This document shows, in pieces, positions 34,428-43,411 of a stretch of DNA of 64,000 nt. The stretch lies in the NCBI GenBank assembly GCA_045562555.1, contig JBJKVO010000001.1, positions 186,001 through 250,000 of the forward strand, in the 5' to 3' direction. Below the pieces are notes generated by a model. That model ran no database searches. It was not told the DNA's origin and worked only from the letters and a program-made list of their open reading frames with translations. The position numbers and the translations under genes are program-made. Each line of letters opens with the position of its first letter. The stretch's first letter is position 1. Source of the DNA: UBA2588 sp002339805. GTDB taxonomy: Bacteria; Chloroflexota; Dehalococcoidia; Lucifugimonadales; UBA3495.

Positions 34428-35347
34428 ATGAGAAATTGTCATTGAACTATTCATCAAATTGGTACACAGAATATTTATCTCCACAGCAAACTGTCTCAAT
34501 TAAAATTCGTGAAGTCTTGTTTTCCGGTAAAACTAAATATCAAACAGTGGATATAGTGGAATCAGAAACTTATGGCAGAAGCTTGATTCTGGATGGTAAA
34601 ACACAGTCTACAGAAAAAGATGAATATATCTATCATGAGTCCTTAGTTAGTCCAGCCATGTTGTTCCACGATAATCCTGTATCAGTTTTTATTGCAGGAG
34701 GAGGAGAAGGAGCCACTCTTAGAGAAGTATTGAATCATAGAACTGTGACTACAGTAAATATGGTGGATTTAGATGAAGAAATAGTAGAACTTAGTAAGTT
34801 GTATTTGCCCAAACACCATAAAGGCGCATTTGAAGACCCACGTTTAGAATTACATCATACTGACGCTAGAGCCTATTTGCAGGATAATGAGCGTAAATAC
34901 GACGTGATAATCTTAGACTTGGTGGATCCTTTGGAAGAAGGTACGGCTTATCAACTGTATACTAAGGAATTTTATGAAATTGTGAAAGGATCATTAAGAA
35001 AAAATGGGATAATGGTGACCCAATCTGGTTCCTCTGATATCACTAATTTCACTGATTGTTATGTTCCAATCGTTCATACGATTGGAACAGTTTTCAATCA
35101 TGTTAGTAATTATCAGGTCAACATATCTGGATTTGGGATGCCTTGGTCTTTCACAGTAGCTAGCCAATCTAAAATAGACACAACAGGACCAAGTGATCAA
35201 AAATGCGAAAGCCGGATTTATAATCAGCTTAAATTTTACGATTATGAATCACATGTACATATGTTTAATGTGCCTAAGTATGTCAGAGATGAGCTTAAGG
35301 CAGAAACTAGGATAAACTCCGACGCCAACCCGATATTTATGACGTGA
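34424..35347 (+). CDS. speE: Spermidine synthase
   Basis: A 307-residue aminopropyltransferase. It has LDGKTQSTEKDEYIYHE (about 52-68), the nucleotide-binding AGGGEGATLREVL (about 86-98), the acidic DLDEE (about 111-115) and DVIILDLVDP near 155. It transfers the aminopropyl group of decarboxylated SAM, made by SpeD, to putrescine. Translation is coupled to speD. An 11-bp inverted repeat lies inside the coding region at 35062-35089. Confidence 0.93.
   Translation: MNEKLSLNYSSNWYTEYLSPQQTVSIKIREVLFSGKTKYQTVDIVESETYGRSLILDGKTQSTEKDEYIYHESLVSPAMLFHDNPVSVFIAGGGEGATLREVLNHRTVTTVNMVDLDEEIVELSKLYLPKHHKGAFEDPRLELHHTDARAYLQDNERKYDVIILDLVDPLEEGTAYQLYTKEFYEIVKGSLRKNGIMVTQSGSSDITNFTDCYVPIVHTIGTVFNHVSNYQVNISGFGMPWSFTVASQSKIDTTGPSDQKCESRIYNQLKFYDYESHVHMFNVPKYVRDELKAETRINSDANPIFMT
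35062..35089 (+). repeat. Perfect 11-bp inverted repeat within speE
   Basis: TGTTCCAATCG (35062-35072) and CGATTGGAACA (35079-35089) with a 6-nt loop. GTTTT follows, so it faintly resembles an intrinsic terminator, but it lies inside an intact gene. Confidence 0.4.
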
Positions 35348-35354
35348 AACCTGT

Positions 35355-35843
35355 TTAGATGTGCTTCTTTAAATCAGGCAAATGATCCTTAGAGAGCACT
35401 AGTCCATCGGTTTCGAATGTGTGAATGAGATGTCTTATGTCTGCAGGAATGTGTTTTTTGACTTGTTTATTTTGGTCGTAGCCGACATACACTGCATTTA
35501 TCTTAGTGGTTAACTGATTAGATTCATTAAAAATATGTACTTCAAATTTCATACTAGTTGTCCCCATACTTGCCGTCTTAGCTTTCAGTATTAGTATGTC
35601 ATCTATTTTCACAGGTAGTAAAAAACTAAGTTCAACGTTAACTATGACGGTATCGAAAAAACCTGTTTGAGCCAAACTATAAATGCTGTATCCTAAATTG
35701 CGGAAGTATTCTGACTGAGCGATCTCCAGGTATTCTAAATAAGACCCGTTGAACGCAATCCCCTGTCTGTCACATTCAGACCATCTTACTCTGATGTTGG
35801 TTTGGAATTTGAAAGCTTCGTTTTTGGATGTCAAATGTTTCAC
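35355..35843 (-). CDS. Acyl-CoA thioesterase-like (4HBT/hotdog) protein
   Basis: A 162-residue hotdog-fold protein. RVRWSECDRQGIAFNGSYLEYLEIAQSEYFR (about residues 18-48) contains the Asp/His-region pattern of 4-hydroxybenzoyl-CoA thioesterase-type enzymes (D-x-x-G-x-x-x-x-x-x-Y). It hydrolyses acyl-CoA; chain specificity unknown. Start GTG at 35843 overlaps the trmD stop by 3 bases (GTGA), so it is translationally coupled to trmD. Confidence 0.8.
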   Translation of the reverse strand: MKHLTSKNEAFKFQTNIRVRWSECDRQGIAFNGSYLEYLEIAQSEYFRNLGYSIYSLAQTGFFDTVIVNVELSFLLPVKIDDILILKAKTASMGTTSMKFEVHIFNESNQLTTKINAVYVGYDQNKQVKKHIPADIRHLIHTFETDGLVLSKDHLPDLKKHI

Positions 35844-36586
35844 TCTTCCTGTAATTCATCAATTGTCCTTCGATCACGTTCATCCAGTTCTGCGGATTCC
35901 AGTAGATCTGGACGGTTAAAGAATGTTTTGATTATGGATTGGGTCCTTCTCCACTGTTCGATTTTTTTGTGATCTCCCTTAATTAGTACTTCCGGTACAT
36001 TCATCCCCCGAAAAATGCGGGGCCTAGTGTATAGAGGGTGCTCTAATAGTCCAGAGGTTATGGAGTCTGACGATACATTTAAGGATGATCCGATAACTCC
36101 CGGCACGAATCTTGATATACAGTCAATTACTAACATTGCAGGGATTTCTCCACCTGTTGTAATAAAATCCCCTACACTTAGTTGATGGGTAACCACCAAG
36201 TCCATTACTCTCTCGTCCACTCCAGTGTAGTGCCCACATATAATTATTATGTCTTCGTTGCTAGAAAATGAATGGGAAATTGTTTGATTGAATGTTTTAC
36301 CCTGTGGAGTCATTAATATTACAGGTACGTCCTTAGGATTGGCACAGGTTTTCAAGATGTCATCAACAGCATTGCATATGGGTTCAGGCTTCATTACCAT
36401 CCCGGATCCACCTCCAAATTGGTAATCATCTGTAATGGAGTGCTTGTCTTCTGTGTAGGCTCTAATATCTACTATTTTGATAGTTATGAGATTATTGTTT
36501 ATAGCTCTATCAATCATACTAGAATTAATAAACCCGTCGAATGTATCCGGGAATAGAGATAGGATATGAAAGTTAATGTTGGCCAT
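35840..36586 (-). CDS. trmD: tRNA (guanine37-N1)-methyltransferase
   Basis: A 248-residue SPOUT methyltransferase with the trefoil-knot motifs GGGSGMVMKPEP (about 59-70), ICGHYTGVDERV (about 116-127) and SVGDFITTGGEIPAMLVIDCI (about 136-156, including the catalytic Asp region). It methylates G37 of tRNA to prevent frameshifting. It is not next to rimM or rplS as in many bacteria; here it is between an amidohydrolase and a thioesterase. Confidence 0.95.
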   Translation of the reverse strand: MANINFHILSLFPDTFDGFINSSMIDRAINNNLITIKIVDIRAYTEDKHSITDDYQFGGGSGMVMKPEPICNAVDDILKTCANPKDVPVILMTPQGKTFNQTISHSFSSNEDIIIICGHYTGVDERVMDLVVTHQLSVGDFITTGGEIPAMLVIDCISRFVPGVIGSSLNVSSDSITSGLLEHPLYTRPRIFRGMNVPEVLIKGDHKKIEQWRRTQSIIKTFFNRPDLLESAELDERDRRTIDELQEE

Positions 36587-36596
36587 TATAATTAAA

Positions 36597-37841
36597 TTAA
36601 ATCATTCGCTTGCTTAACGGGATATTTTTACCGTCTTTTATTACGTGTTTAAGATTGTTTCTGTCTCTTAGTAAAGATATGTCTTTCAATGGGTCACCTT
36701 CCAGGAAAACCAAATCTGCGGCCTTCCCTTCTTCTATTGACCCAACACAATGGTCCATTTCCAGACATTCTGCTGCAGTGATAGTTCCTGCTTTAAGGGC
36801 TTCCATAGCAGTCATTCCGTTCAGTACTAGTAATTCAAGCTCATGGGCATTATCACCGTGTATGAAACCACCAGCGTCTGTACCCGCTACAATTTTAACA
36901 TTGTGTTTCATTGCTAATTCAAAGCTTCTGCGATGTTGATCTATCAGTTGCTGTGCTCGAACTTGTACATGTGGGGCACTGTGAGATTTGTGATAATCAT
37001 ATACTGTGAATGTAGGTACCAAGAATATATTTTTATCAGCCATGATTTTTACTAAGTCTGGATCTTCTTCCAGATGACACCCGTGCTCGATAGAATGGAC
37101 TCCTTCTTCTATACAGACCCTCAACCCAGGACCACCTAACGCATGACACATAACTTTTTTGTTTAAACGAGCGCTTTCATCAATTATGAGTCTAACTTCG
37201 GAGCTTGAGAAAGAAGTATCTCTTGGCCCAAGTCCTTTTCTAGAGCTTGCTCCACCAGTAGTAGCTATTTTAATAACGTCAGCCCCACATCTTACTAATT
37301 CTCGTAATTTATGTAGAATTTCGTCTTCTCCATCAACTACTGCATTAGGCAACATAGGATTTGTTACAAGCGTATTGGTGTGACCAGAACCACTAACACG
37401 GTCTCCTATACCGCCAGTCTGTGACATAATGCTTATTGCTAGTACTAATCTAGGACCTTCAAACAGGCCTTCTTCTATCGCGAGCTTATAACCGACATCT
37501 AGCCCTCCAGCATCGCGAATTGTTGTATATCCCGATTGTAGTGTGTCCTCTAAAACTTTATAGGTCCTGATTGAGTTAGTAGAAGCTGGCTCATCTAAGT
37601 TCCATCGGCTCATCAATTCATAATTTTTAGAAGCCAAATGATCATGACAATCAATTAACCCAGGAATTACAGTTAATCCAGATACATCGTAAACTTCGTC
37701 CATGTTCTGGATGTTGATAGTAGATGATTGGTCATTAGCAGCAATTTGGACTATCGAGGGACCTTCAGTAACAATTACTTGATCAGGTAGTACGGAATCA
37801 GTTTTGACATCGATTATATTTGCTCCAACAAAAGCCTTCAT
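36597..37841 (-). CDS. Metal-dependent amidohydrolase (imidazolonepropionase/prolidase-like)
   Basis: A 414-residue amidohydrolase. Metal motif GLIDCHDHLAS (about 61-71), KIATTGGASS (about 192-201), MCHALGG (about 230-236), SIEHGCHLEE (about 245-254), and the catalytic Asp in AGTDAGGFIHG (about 318-328), then KAADLVFLEGDPL. Related enzymes hydrolyse peptides, organophosphates or cyclic amides; substrate unknown. ATG at 37841 with GGGAGAG upstream. It precedes trmD by 10 nt. Confidence 0.82.
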   Translation of the reverse strand: MKAFVGANIIDVKTDSVLPDQVIVTEGPSIVQIAANDQSSTINIQNMDEVYDVSGLTVIPGLIDCHDHLASKNYELMSRWNLDEPASTNSIRTYKVLEDTLQSGYTTIRDAGGLDVGYKLAIEEGLFEGPRLVLAISIMSQTGGIGDRVSGSGHTNTLVTNPMLPNAVVDGEDEILHKLRELVRCGADVIKIATTGGASSRKGLGPRDTSFSSSEVRLIIDESARLNKKVMCHALGGPGLRVCIEEGVHSIEHGCHLEEDPDLVKIMADKNIFLVPTFTVYDYHKSHSAPHVQVRAQQLIDQHRRSFELAMKHNVKIVAGTDAGGFIHGDNAHELELLVLNGMTAMEALKAGTITAAECLEMDHCVGSIEEGKAADLVFLEGDPLKDISLLRDRNNLKHVIKDGKNIPLSKRMI

Positions 37842-37923
37842 GAATCTCTCCCATATCTAATTTGACATTAGTATTCTAAAAGATGGTACCAATAGCGTAT
37901 AACAGTATTATGGGTGAATTACA

Positions 37924-37950
37924 TTGTCAAACGAATTATTTTGCTACAAT
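37924..37950 (+). promoter_or_regulatory. Putative promoter of the CinA/adenylyltransferase fusion gene
   Basis: TTGTCA (37924-37929), 15-nt spacer, extended -10 TGCTACAAT (37942-37950). The leader to the ATG at 38015 would be about 57 nt. Confidence 0.45.
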
Positions 37951-38014
37951 AGGAGACCTATTGGGCTAATACTTATAAAGAGAAAAATAATTATGACTGT
38001 TTTTAAAGGATAGT

Positions 38015-39157
38015 ATGGAACAATACATAGAGAATACCGTTCAAGATATACATGCATCTGACTTAGAGATGTGTATGGTAATAGCAGGTGCTGGTAACCA
38101 GGCGGTCGATTGGTTGTTAAATGTGCCAGGAGCATCGAATACTATATTAGATGTCTCCATACCGTATTCGGAACATGCTATGGCTGATTTGTTAAGCTAT
38201 TTACCCGAAAGTATAGTTTCCACCGAATCTGCATGTGCTATGGCAGTCCGTAGCTTTGTTAGTGCTAATAAATATAGTGAAACCTCTAAAAATATTATAG
38301 GCGTGGGGTGCACTGCCACGATCGCTACAAACAGAGAAAAGAGAGGAGATCACAGAGTAGTAATAGGAGTTTGTACGCCGAATAAACTGTGTACTTTTAC
38401 CCTGGTGCTCAATAAAGGCATGCGTGATCGAATAGAAGAAGACTTCGTGGTAAGTAGTTTGCTACTGAATGTAGTTTCTATATATGCCGGTATTAATTTC
38501 AGTCTTGAAAAGGTTTTATTAGAACATGAGGCAGTAGACTATCAAGAAATTACTCTAAATAAATGTTTGAATATGGTGGAGAGCGGCCATATTCCTTACG
38601 TGATTTTGGATTCTGCTTTAAGCACGGAATATACGTTACCTCTTGAAGATTCCTGTGCAATATTCCCAGGTTCATTTAATCCTTTGCACGATGGTCACAA
38701 AGAAATGTCTTCAGTTTTGGAAGATAAATTTGGATTAGACAGTTTATATGAAACTTCAATTGTTAATGTGGATAAACCTCCTCTCGGATATGATGAAATT
38801 TTAGAGAGAGTATCTCAATTTAAAAATTCTGAAAAACTCGTAATAACTAATCAAGCGACTTTTGTGGGTAAAGCTGCTAAGTTAGGAGGGTATAGATTCT
38901 TGGTTGGCTGGGATACTGCCAAACGTATTTTAGATCCTAAGTATTACCTTGATGCGCAAGATATGTGCAAAAAATTAGCGCAGATGCTAGCGAATGGGAA
39001 TACATTTTATGTTGCAGGAAGACTAAATCAAGGGAAATTCAATGGAATTAATGATTTGATCATTCCCTCTGGCTTAGAGGGATTGTTTATAGGGATTTCA
39101 GAGAATTTATTCCGGTCTGATATATCTTCTACAGAAATACGAGAAAATCGTCAATAG
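38015..39157 (+). CDS. CinA-like domain fused to a nucleotidyltransferase (NadD-like) domain
   Basis: A 380-residue two-domain protein. Residues about 1-185 resemble the CinA C-terminal (NMN deamidase, PncC-like) fold: MVIAGAGNQAVDWLL (about 21-35), VSIPYSEHAM, TESACAMAVRSF, then GVGCTATIAT with the following RGDHR. Residues about 215-380 resemble an HxGH nucleotidyltransferase (FPGSFNPLHDGH near 219-230, and a C-terminal ISSTEIREN). In known pathways NMN deamidase yields nicotinate mononucleotide and NadD adenylates it, so the fusion could carry two consecutive NAD-salvage steps; this function is inferred. Promoter-like sequence lies upstream; the gene stands alone before nuoA. Confidence 0.7.
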   Translation: MEQYIENTVQDIHASDLEMCMVIAGAGNQAVDWLLNVPGASNTILDVSIPYSEHAMADLLSYLPESIVSTESACAMAVRSFVSANKYSETSKNIIGVGCTATIATNREKRGDHRVVIGVCTPNKLCTFTLVLNKGMRDRIEEDFVVSSLLLNVVSIYAGINFSLEKVLLEHEAVDYQEITLNKCLNMVESGHIPYVILDSALSTEYTLPLEDSCAIFPGSFNPLHDGHKEMSSVLEDKFGLDSLYETSIVNVDKPPLGYDEILERVSQFKNSEKLVITNQATFVGKAAKLGGYRFLVGWDTAKRILDPKYYLDAQDMCKKLAQMLANGNTFYVAGRLNQGKFNGINDLIIPSGLEGLFIGISENLFRSDISSTEIRENRQ

Positions 39158-39179
39158 ATAATTACGGGATGCTTACTGA

Positions 39180-39209
39180 TTGACTGAAAATTCCATGGAA
39201 TGGTATTCT
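39180..39209 (+). promoter_or_regulatory. Possible promoter of the nuoA-N operon
   Basis: TTGACT (39180-39185), 18-nt spacer, TATTCT (39204-39209). CTGAAAA/TTTTCAG arms overlap it, so it could instead be the terminator of the upstream gene. Confidence 0.3.
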
Positions 39210-39275
39210 TTTTTCAGCTAAAATCACTAATGTAGCTTACGTGATAATTTTAAATTTAATAGGGTATATAAATAA

Positions 39276-39656
39276 TTGGAAACATTTGTTAATGATTGGA
39301 TGGCGGTGACGTTATCTGTTTTGGTGGGTGCGGGAGCGATTTTAGGATTGTTTATAGCCTCTTTCGTGTTCAGCGCCAAAAGGAAATCCAAGATTAAATT
39401 AACCACCTATGAGTGTGGGATCCCCAGTGAAGGATTCACGTGGGCAAATATTAACTTTCGATTTTACATATTTGGAATTTTATTTTTAATATTTGATGTG
39501 GAAGCAGTTTTCCTGTTTCCTTGGGCACTAATATTTGTTGAACAAAACAATTTGGGTAATCCGCTTCCTTTTTACGCAATGATGATGTTCTTGTTGATAT
39601 TATTGTTTGCGATTTTATATGGATGGAGAAAAGGAGTATTTGAGTGGCAGAAATAA
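39276..39656 (+). CDS. nuoA: NADH-quinone oxidoreductase subunit A
   Basis: A 126-residue membrane protein with three transmembrane helices (about 10-32, 65-85, 95-117) and the conserved loop TTYECGIPSEG (about 46-56) followed by FRFYIFGILFLIFDVEAVFLFPWA. It is part of the membrane arm near the quinone site. The first start is TTG at 39276; ATG 39300 is an alternative that still precedes helix 1. It is the first gene of an eleven-gene complex I operon. Confidence 0.94.
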   Translation: METFVNDWMAVTLSVLVGAGAILGLFIASFVFSAKRKSKIKLTTYECGIPSEGFTWANINFRFYIFGILFLIFDVEAVFLFPWALIFVEQNNLGNPLPFYAMMMFLLILLFAILYGWRKGVFEWQK

Positions 39657-40174
39657 ATCCCTCTCTAGGGAATTCTCCCGGTAAAAGCCGTTTTGACCAA
39701 GTATTAGGATCGAAAGTGCCAGGGGTGATTACCACCACTAAAGAGCAATTGTTTGGAATGGCTCGGAAATCATCTTTATGGACTCTTAGTTTTGGTTTAG
39801 CATGCTGCGCTATAGAAATGATGTCTACTTATATGTCCCACTATGACTTGGACCGATTTGGTGTAGTCACATGGCCATCACCTAGACAATCCGATGTGAT
39901 GATAGTAGCAGGGACTGTTGTAAAGAAAATGGAAGAGCCTATCCGACTACTATATGAACAAATGCCTGACCCCAAATGGGTCATCGCTATGGGAAGTTGT
40001 GCTACTAATGGAGGGCCTTATTATAAATCCTACTCTGTGGTCATGGGAGTTGATCATATTATTCCGGTAGATATATATGTTCCCGGATGTCCCCCGAGGC
40101 CTGAGGCTTTGTTGTACGGGATAGTTAAATTACAAGAGAAAATTATGAGGGATGCGAAAAACAATGGCAAATAA
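39644..40174 (+). CDS. nuoB: NADH-quinone oxidoreductase subunit B
   Basis: A 176-residue subunit holding the terminal N2 [4Fe-4S] cluster. Ligands are visible in FGLACCAIEM (tandem Cys, about 51-60), GSCATNGG (about 117-124) and VPGCPPRPEAL (about 147-157). It passes electrons to quinone. GTG at 39644 overlaps nuoA by 13 nt and has AAGGAG 8 nt upstream. Confidence 0.95.
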   Translation: MAEINPSLGNSPGKSRFDQVLGSKVPGVITTTKEQLFGMARKSSLWTLSFGLACCAIEMMSTYMSHYDLDRFGVVTWPSPRQSDVMIVAGTVVKKMEEPIRLLYEQMPDPKWVIAMGSCATNGGPYYKSYSVVMGVDHIIPVDIYVPGCPPRPEALLYGIVKLQEKIMRDAKNNGK

Positions 40175-40676
40175 ACCTGATGACGCTCTTGAAGAAGTTT
40201 CTCAAACGACTGAACTAAGTCCGGAACTTATTCAGTTTAAAACACTATTAGAAAGTACATTCATCGATGTTGAGTTAGCCTTTGTAATGACTGATCAAAT
40301 ACCTTCTGTTGTTGTGCCTAAAGAATCATTGCACGACCTATGTGTTTTTCTGAAAACAAACTCTGTTTATGATTCTAAGATGCTGTCATGTATGGCCGGT
40401 GTGGATTATGTGGATTATTGTCAAATTTTATACATTTTGTATTCTGTGGAAAACAATTGCACAATTGGAATTAAATGCAACGTCGAGTATGACTGCAAAA
40501 TTCAAACAGTATCCGATATATGGAAAGCCGCTGACTGGTATGAACGAGAGATTCATGACTTGTATGGTATAGAATTTGAAGGTCATGAAGATATGTCACC
40601 TTTACTTTTGTATGATGGGTTTGAAGGACACCCTGGTAAGAGAGATTTCCCTTTCTATAATTACGAAGAATATTAA
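40164..40676 (+). CDS. nuoC: NADH-quinone oxidoreductase subunit C
   Basis: About 170 residues of the 30 kDa subunit. Its C-terminal half has the conserved WKAADWYEREIHDLYGIEFEGHEDM and a GHPGKRDFP motif (about residues 150-158). I choose ATG 40164 because GAGGG lies 12 nt upstream; the frame also opens at ATG 40152, too close to that site. It is part of the hydrophilic connecting arm with NuoB and NuoD and overlaps nuoB by 11 nt. Confidence 0.93.
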   Translation: MANKPDDALEEVSQTTELSPELIQFKTLLESTFIDVELAFVMTDQIPSVVVPKESLHDLCVFLKTNSVYDSKMLSCMAGVDYVDYCQILYILYSVENNCTIGIKCNVEYDCKIQTVSDIWKAADWYEREIHDLYGIEFEGHEDMSPLLLYDGFEGHPGKRDFPFYNYEEY

Positions 40677-40686
40677 TTGAATAGTT

Positions 40687-41805
40687 ATGATGCAAGATCA
40701 ACAAGATAACCAGACCATTGACATGATGTTAAACATGGGGCCACAACATCCTTCCACTCATGGTGTATTCCGTATGGAGTTAAGGATTGATGGAGAGAAA
40801 ATTATTGATGTTAAGCCTCATATCGGCTACCTGCATAGGGGATCGGAAAAACTAAGTGAAGGTGAACAATACCACCAGATAATTACTTTGTTTGATCGCA
40901 TGGATTACCTCGCTAATTTCAACAATGAACTTGTTTATTGTATGGCTGTGGAAAGACTCTTAGATATGGAGCCTTCTAAACGTACTGAATATATTAGAGT
41001 CATATTGTGTGAACTGAATCGGATAGCAAGCCATTTACTATATGTGGGTACAATCGGATTGGACGCTGGAGCTATGACTCCTGCTTTGTTCTCATTTATT
41101 GGTCGAGATCGAATCCAAACTTTGTTTGAAAGTATATCTGGGGCTCGAATGATGCACAATTATTTTAAAATAGGTGGTCTGAAACAAGAAGTGCCAGATG
41201 ATTTTGTAAGAATGGTCAAAGATATTATGCCGGCTATTAGACGGGATATAGATCAAACAGAAAAACTGTTAACTTTTAACGAAATATTCTTAAGTAGGAC
41301 TAAGGACATTGGGGTGATTACAGCTGAACAAGCTATAGATTATGGCTTAACTGGACCTTGCTTGAGAGGTTCAGGAATTAATTATGACGTACGGAAATCT
41401 GAACCGTATTCGGTTTATCAAGACTTTGATTTTGATGTGCCAGTAGGATTAGATGGTGATTGCTGGGACAGGCATTGGGTAAGAGTCAAAGAAATGCATG
41501 AATCTTTAAGAATCATAGAGCAAGCTATAGACAAACTCCCCGATGGAGACGTGGCGTCTCCATTAGGCAGGCGGCTTATAAGGCCGTCGGAAGGGGAAGT
41601 TTACGTTAAAGCAGAAAATCCTCGTGGAGAAATTGGGGTCTATTTGGTGAGTGATGGCACTGATAAGCCGTATAGACTGAAAGTTAGGCCACCTTCATTT
41701 TGTAATCTGTCAGCTATTCAACTATTGCTTCAAAATTCGTGGGTCGCAGATTCTGTGGTAATACTTGGCTCTCTGGATATAGTGCTCGGTGAGGTAGACA
41801 GATGA
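40687..41805 (+). CDS. nuoD: NADH-quinone oxidoreductase subunit D
   Basis: A 372-residue 49 kDa subunit related to hydrogenase large subunits. It begins NMGPQHPSTHGVFR (about 17-30, with the quinone-site His), then HIGYLHRGSEKL (about 41-52), ASHLLYVGTIGLDAGA and the C-terminal DIVLGEVDR. Together with NuoB it forms the quinone-reduction site. A 9-bp inverted repeat at 41543-41563 lies in the coding region. The stop overlaps the nuoH start (ATGA). Confidence 0.96.
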   Translation: MMQDQQDNQTIDMMLNMGPQHPSTHGVFRMELRIDGEKIIDVKPHIGYLHRGSEKLSEGEQYHQIITLFDRMDYLANFNNELVYCMAVERLLDMEPSKRTEYIRVILCELNRIASHLLYVGTIGLDAGAMTPALFSFIGRDRIQTLFESISGARMMHNYFKIGGLKQEVPDDFVRMVKDIMPAIRRDIDQTEKLLTFNEIFLSRTKDIGVITAEQAIDYGLTGPCLRGSGINYDVRKSEPYSVYQDFDFDVPVGLDGDCWDRHWVRVKEMHESLRIIEQAIDKLPDGDVASPLGRRLIRPSEGEVYVKAENPRGEIGVYLVSDGTDKPYRLKVRPPSFCNLSAIQLLLQNSWVADSVVILGSLDIVLGEVDR

Positions 41806-42923
41806 TAGCTAGTACAGGACCTTATTTTCAAGATGCAATTAGTACTTTAATTAGTTTATTAACATTATTTTCATTCTTAGCTGTGACTGTTTTGTCATTA
41901 GTTTGGCTGGAGAGAAAAGCTCTAGGTAGATTACAACTTCGTCTAGGACCAACTCGTACCGGACCATTCGGATTGCTCCAACCTATTGCTGATGCAGTCA
42001 AATTGGTTTTGAAAGAAGATATAGTTCCAAATGAGGCTGAGAAAGTAATTTTCTGGGTAGCTCCTATAATAGTGGTTATATCTGCATTTATGCTTTGGGT
42101 CACTATTCCTTTAACTCCAAGCATAGTTGTTCAAAACCTCGAAAACATGGGACTGTTTTATGTGGGAGCGGTGGGAGTCATTGGTATACTGGGGTTAGTA
42201 TTAGCTGGCTGGGGATCAGCTAATAAATATGGGGTGATTGGAGGATTGAGAGCAGCAGCTCAATTAATAAGTTATGAGATCCCATTGATAATGGTATTTG
42301 TTTCCATAGCTATTGTCACACAGACATTTAATCTGGTGGAGATAGTCAATCTACAATCACCAGTACCTTTCATCCTTGTGCTACCTTTAGGATTTGTCTT
42401 GTTTTTTGTTTCTGGTTTGGCAGAGGTAGGCAGGACTCCATTCGATATTTACTTCGCAGAGTCAGAAATTGTTGGTGGTCCGTTCGTTGAATATAGTGGT
42501 GCACATTGGGCAGTATTCTTTTTATCTGAATATATAAACACTTTTGCGATTGCTACTCTAACAGTTTTATTATTTTTGGGAGGATGGTCTGGGCCATTTT
42601 TACCGTCCATTGTGTGGCTTTTAATAAAAATATACGCAGTTATATTATTGATATTCTGGATTAGAGGCACTTTGCCGAGACTAAGAATTGATCAGCTAAT
42701 GGCATTTGCATGGAAAGTAATGGTGCCACTCTCATTCTATTTAGTTGTATGTTGTTCGATATATGTATTTTACGGTCTACCATGGTGGGCACTGACTGTT
42801 ATGTCTATCTTTGGACTAGGAGTGGTAGGTGTTATTATTTACCAATATATAACTGCTCCAGCTCGTAAAGTAGCTGAAGTGAGGGAACGATTACGTTTAC
42901 TCCAGATGTCACAAGAGGAATGA
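41802..42923 (+). CDS. nuoH: NADH-quinone oxidoreductase subunit H
   Basis: A 373-residue polytopic subunit with about eight helices. Conserved segments are WLERKALGRLQLRLGPTR (about 30-47), QPIADAVKLVLKED, AAAQLISYEIPL (about 152-163) and AEVGRTPFDIYFAESEIVGG (about 208-227), the acidic quinone-channel loop. It links quinone reduction to proton pumping. A short C-terminal tail extends past the last helix. Translation is coupled to nuoD. Confidence 0.95.
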   Translation: MIASTGPYFQDAISTLISLLTLFSFLAVTVLSLVWLERKALGRLQLRLGPTRTGPFGLLQPIADAVKLVLKEDIVPNEAEKVIFWVAPIIVVISAFMLWVTIPLTPSIVVQNLENMGLFYVGAVGVIGILGLVLAGWGSANKYGVIGGLRAAAQLISYEIPLIMVFVSIAIVTQTFNLVEIVNLQSPVPFILVLPLGFVLFFVSGLAEVGRTPFDIYFAESEIVGGPFVEYSGAHWAVFFLSEYINTFAIATLTVLLFLGGWSGPFLPSIVWLLIKIYAVILLIFWIRGTLPRLRIDQLMAFAWKVMVPLSFYLVVCCSIYVFYGLPWWALTVMSIFGLGVVGVIIYQYITAPARKVAEVRERLRLLQMSQEE

Positions 42924-42924
42924 G

Positions 42925-43401
42925 ATGTTAAGTACTGTAAAAGGAATGATTCAAACGTTGTCGTCTACTTGGCGAGGATTGCGGAAGCCTGTTACTAAAC
43001 TCTACCCTGAAAATCCAACGGTATTACAAAATAGATTCATGGGCTTCCCTGGATTAACATGGGACAAGGATATTGATGAACCTTTCTGTACTGGATGTAT
43101 GGTATGCATTAGGAATTGTCCTACTCAGTGCATGACTGCGACAATGAAAGATAATCCGAAATTCGCTGATGAGAGCAGTAAACGCCGCAAAATTGTGGAT
43201 GAATTTGAGATTAATTTAAACCGGTGTATTTTGTGCGGTATATGTGTTGATGTTTGTAATTTTGATGCGATTGTTATGACCCACGAACATGAGGAAAGTG
43301 GTTCGTACAGAGATGGCAGTAGAATGAAATTGGATGGATTACTGGAGATTGGGGGTAAATACCAGACACAGTCTGGCTGGAAACCCGCTCCTAAGGATTA
43401 A
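42925..43401 (+). CDS. nuoI: NADH-quinone oxidoreductase subunit I
   Basis: A 158-residue 2x[4Fe-4S] ferredoxin-like subunit. The two cluster motifs are CTGCMVCIRNCPTQC (about 53-67) and CILCGICVDVCNFDAI (about 93-108). It carries N6a and N6b between NuoG and NuoB. Its C-terminal tail is a little extended. ATG starts one base after the nuoH stop. Confidence 0.95.
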   Translation: MLSTVKGMIQTLSSTWRGLRKPVTKLYPENPTVLQNRFMGFPGLTWDKDIDEPFCTGCMVCIRNCPTQCMTATMKDNPKFADESSKRRKIVDEFEINLNRCILCGICVDVCNFDAIVMTHEHEESGSYRDGSRMKLDGLLEIGGKYQTQSGWKPAPKD

Positions 43402-43411
43402 TGGATTTTAT

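Noticed and set aside
41543..41563. Nine-pair hairpin in nuoD
   Set aside because: It is inside a conserved coding segment with no sign of a regulatory role or T-run.
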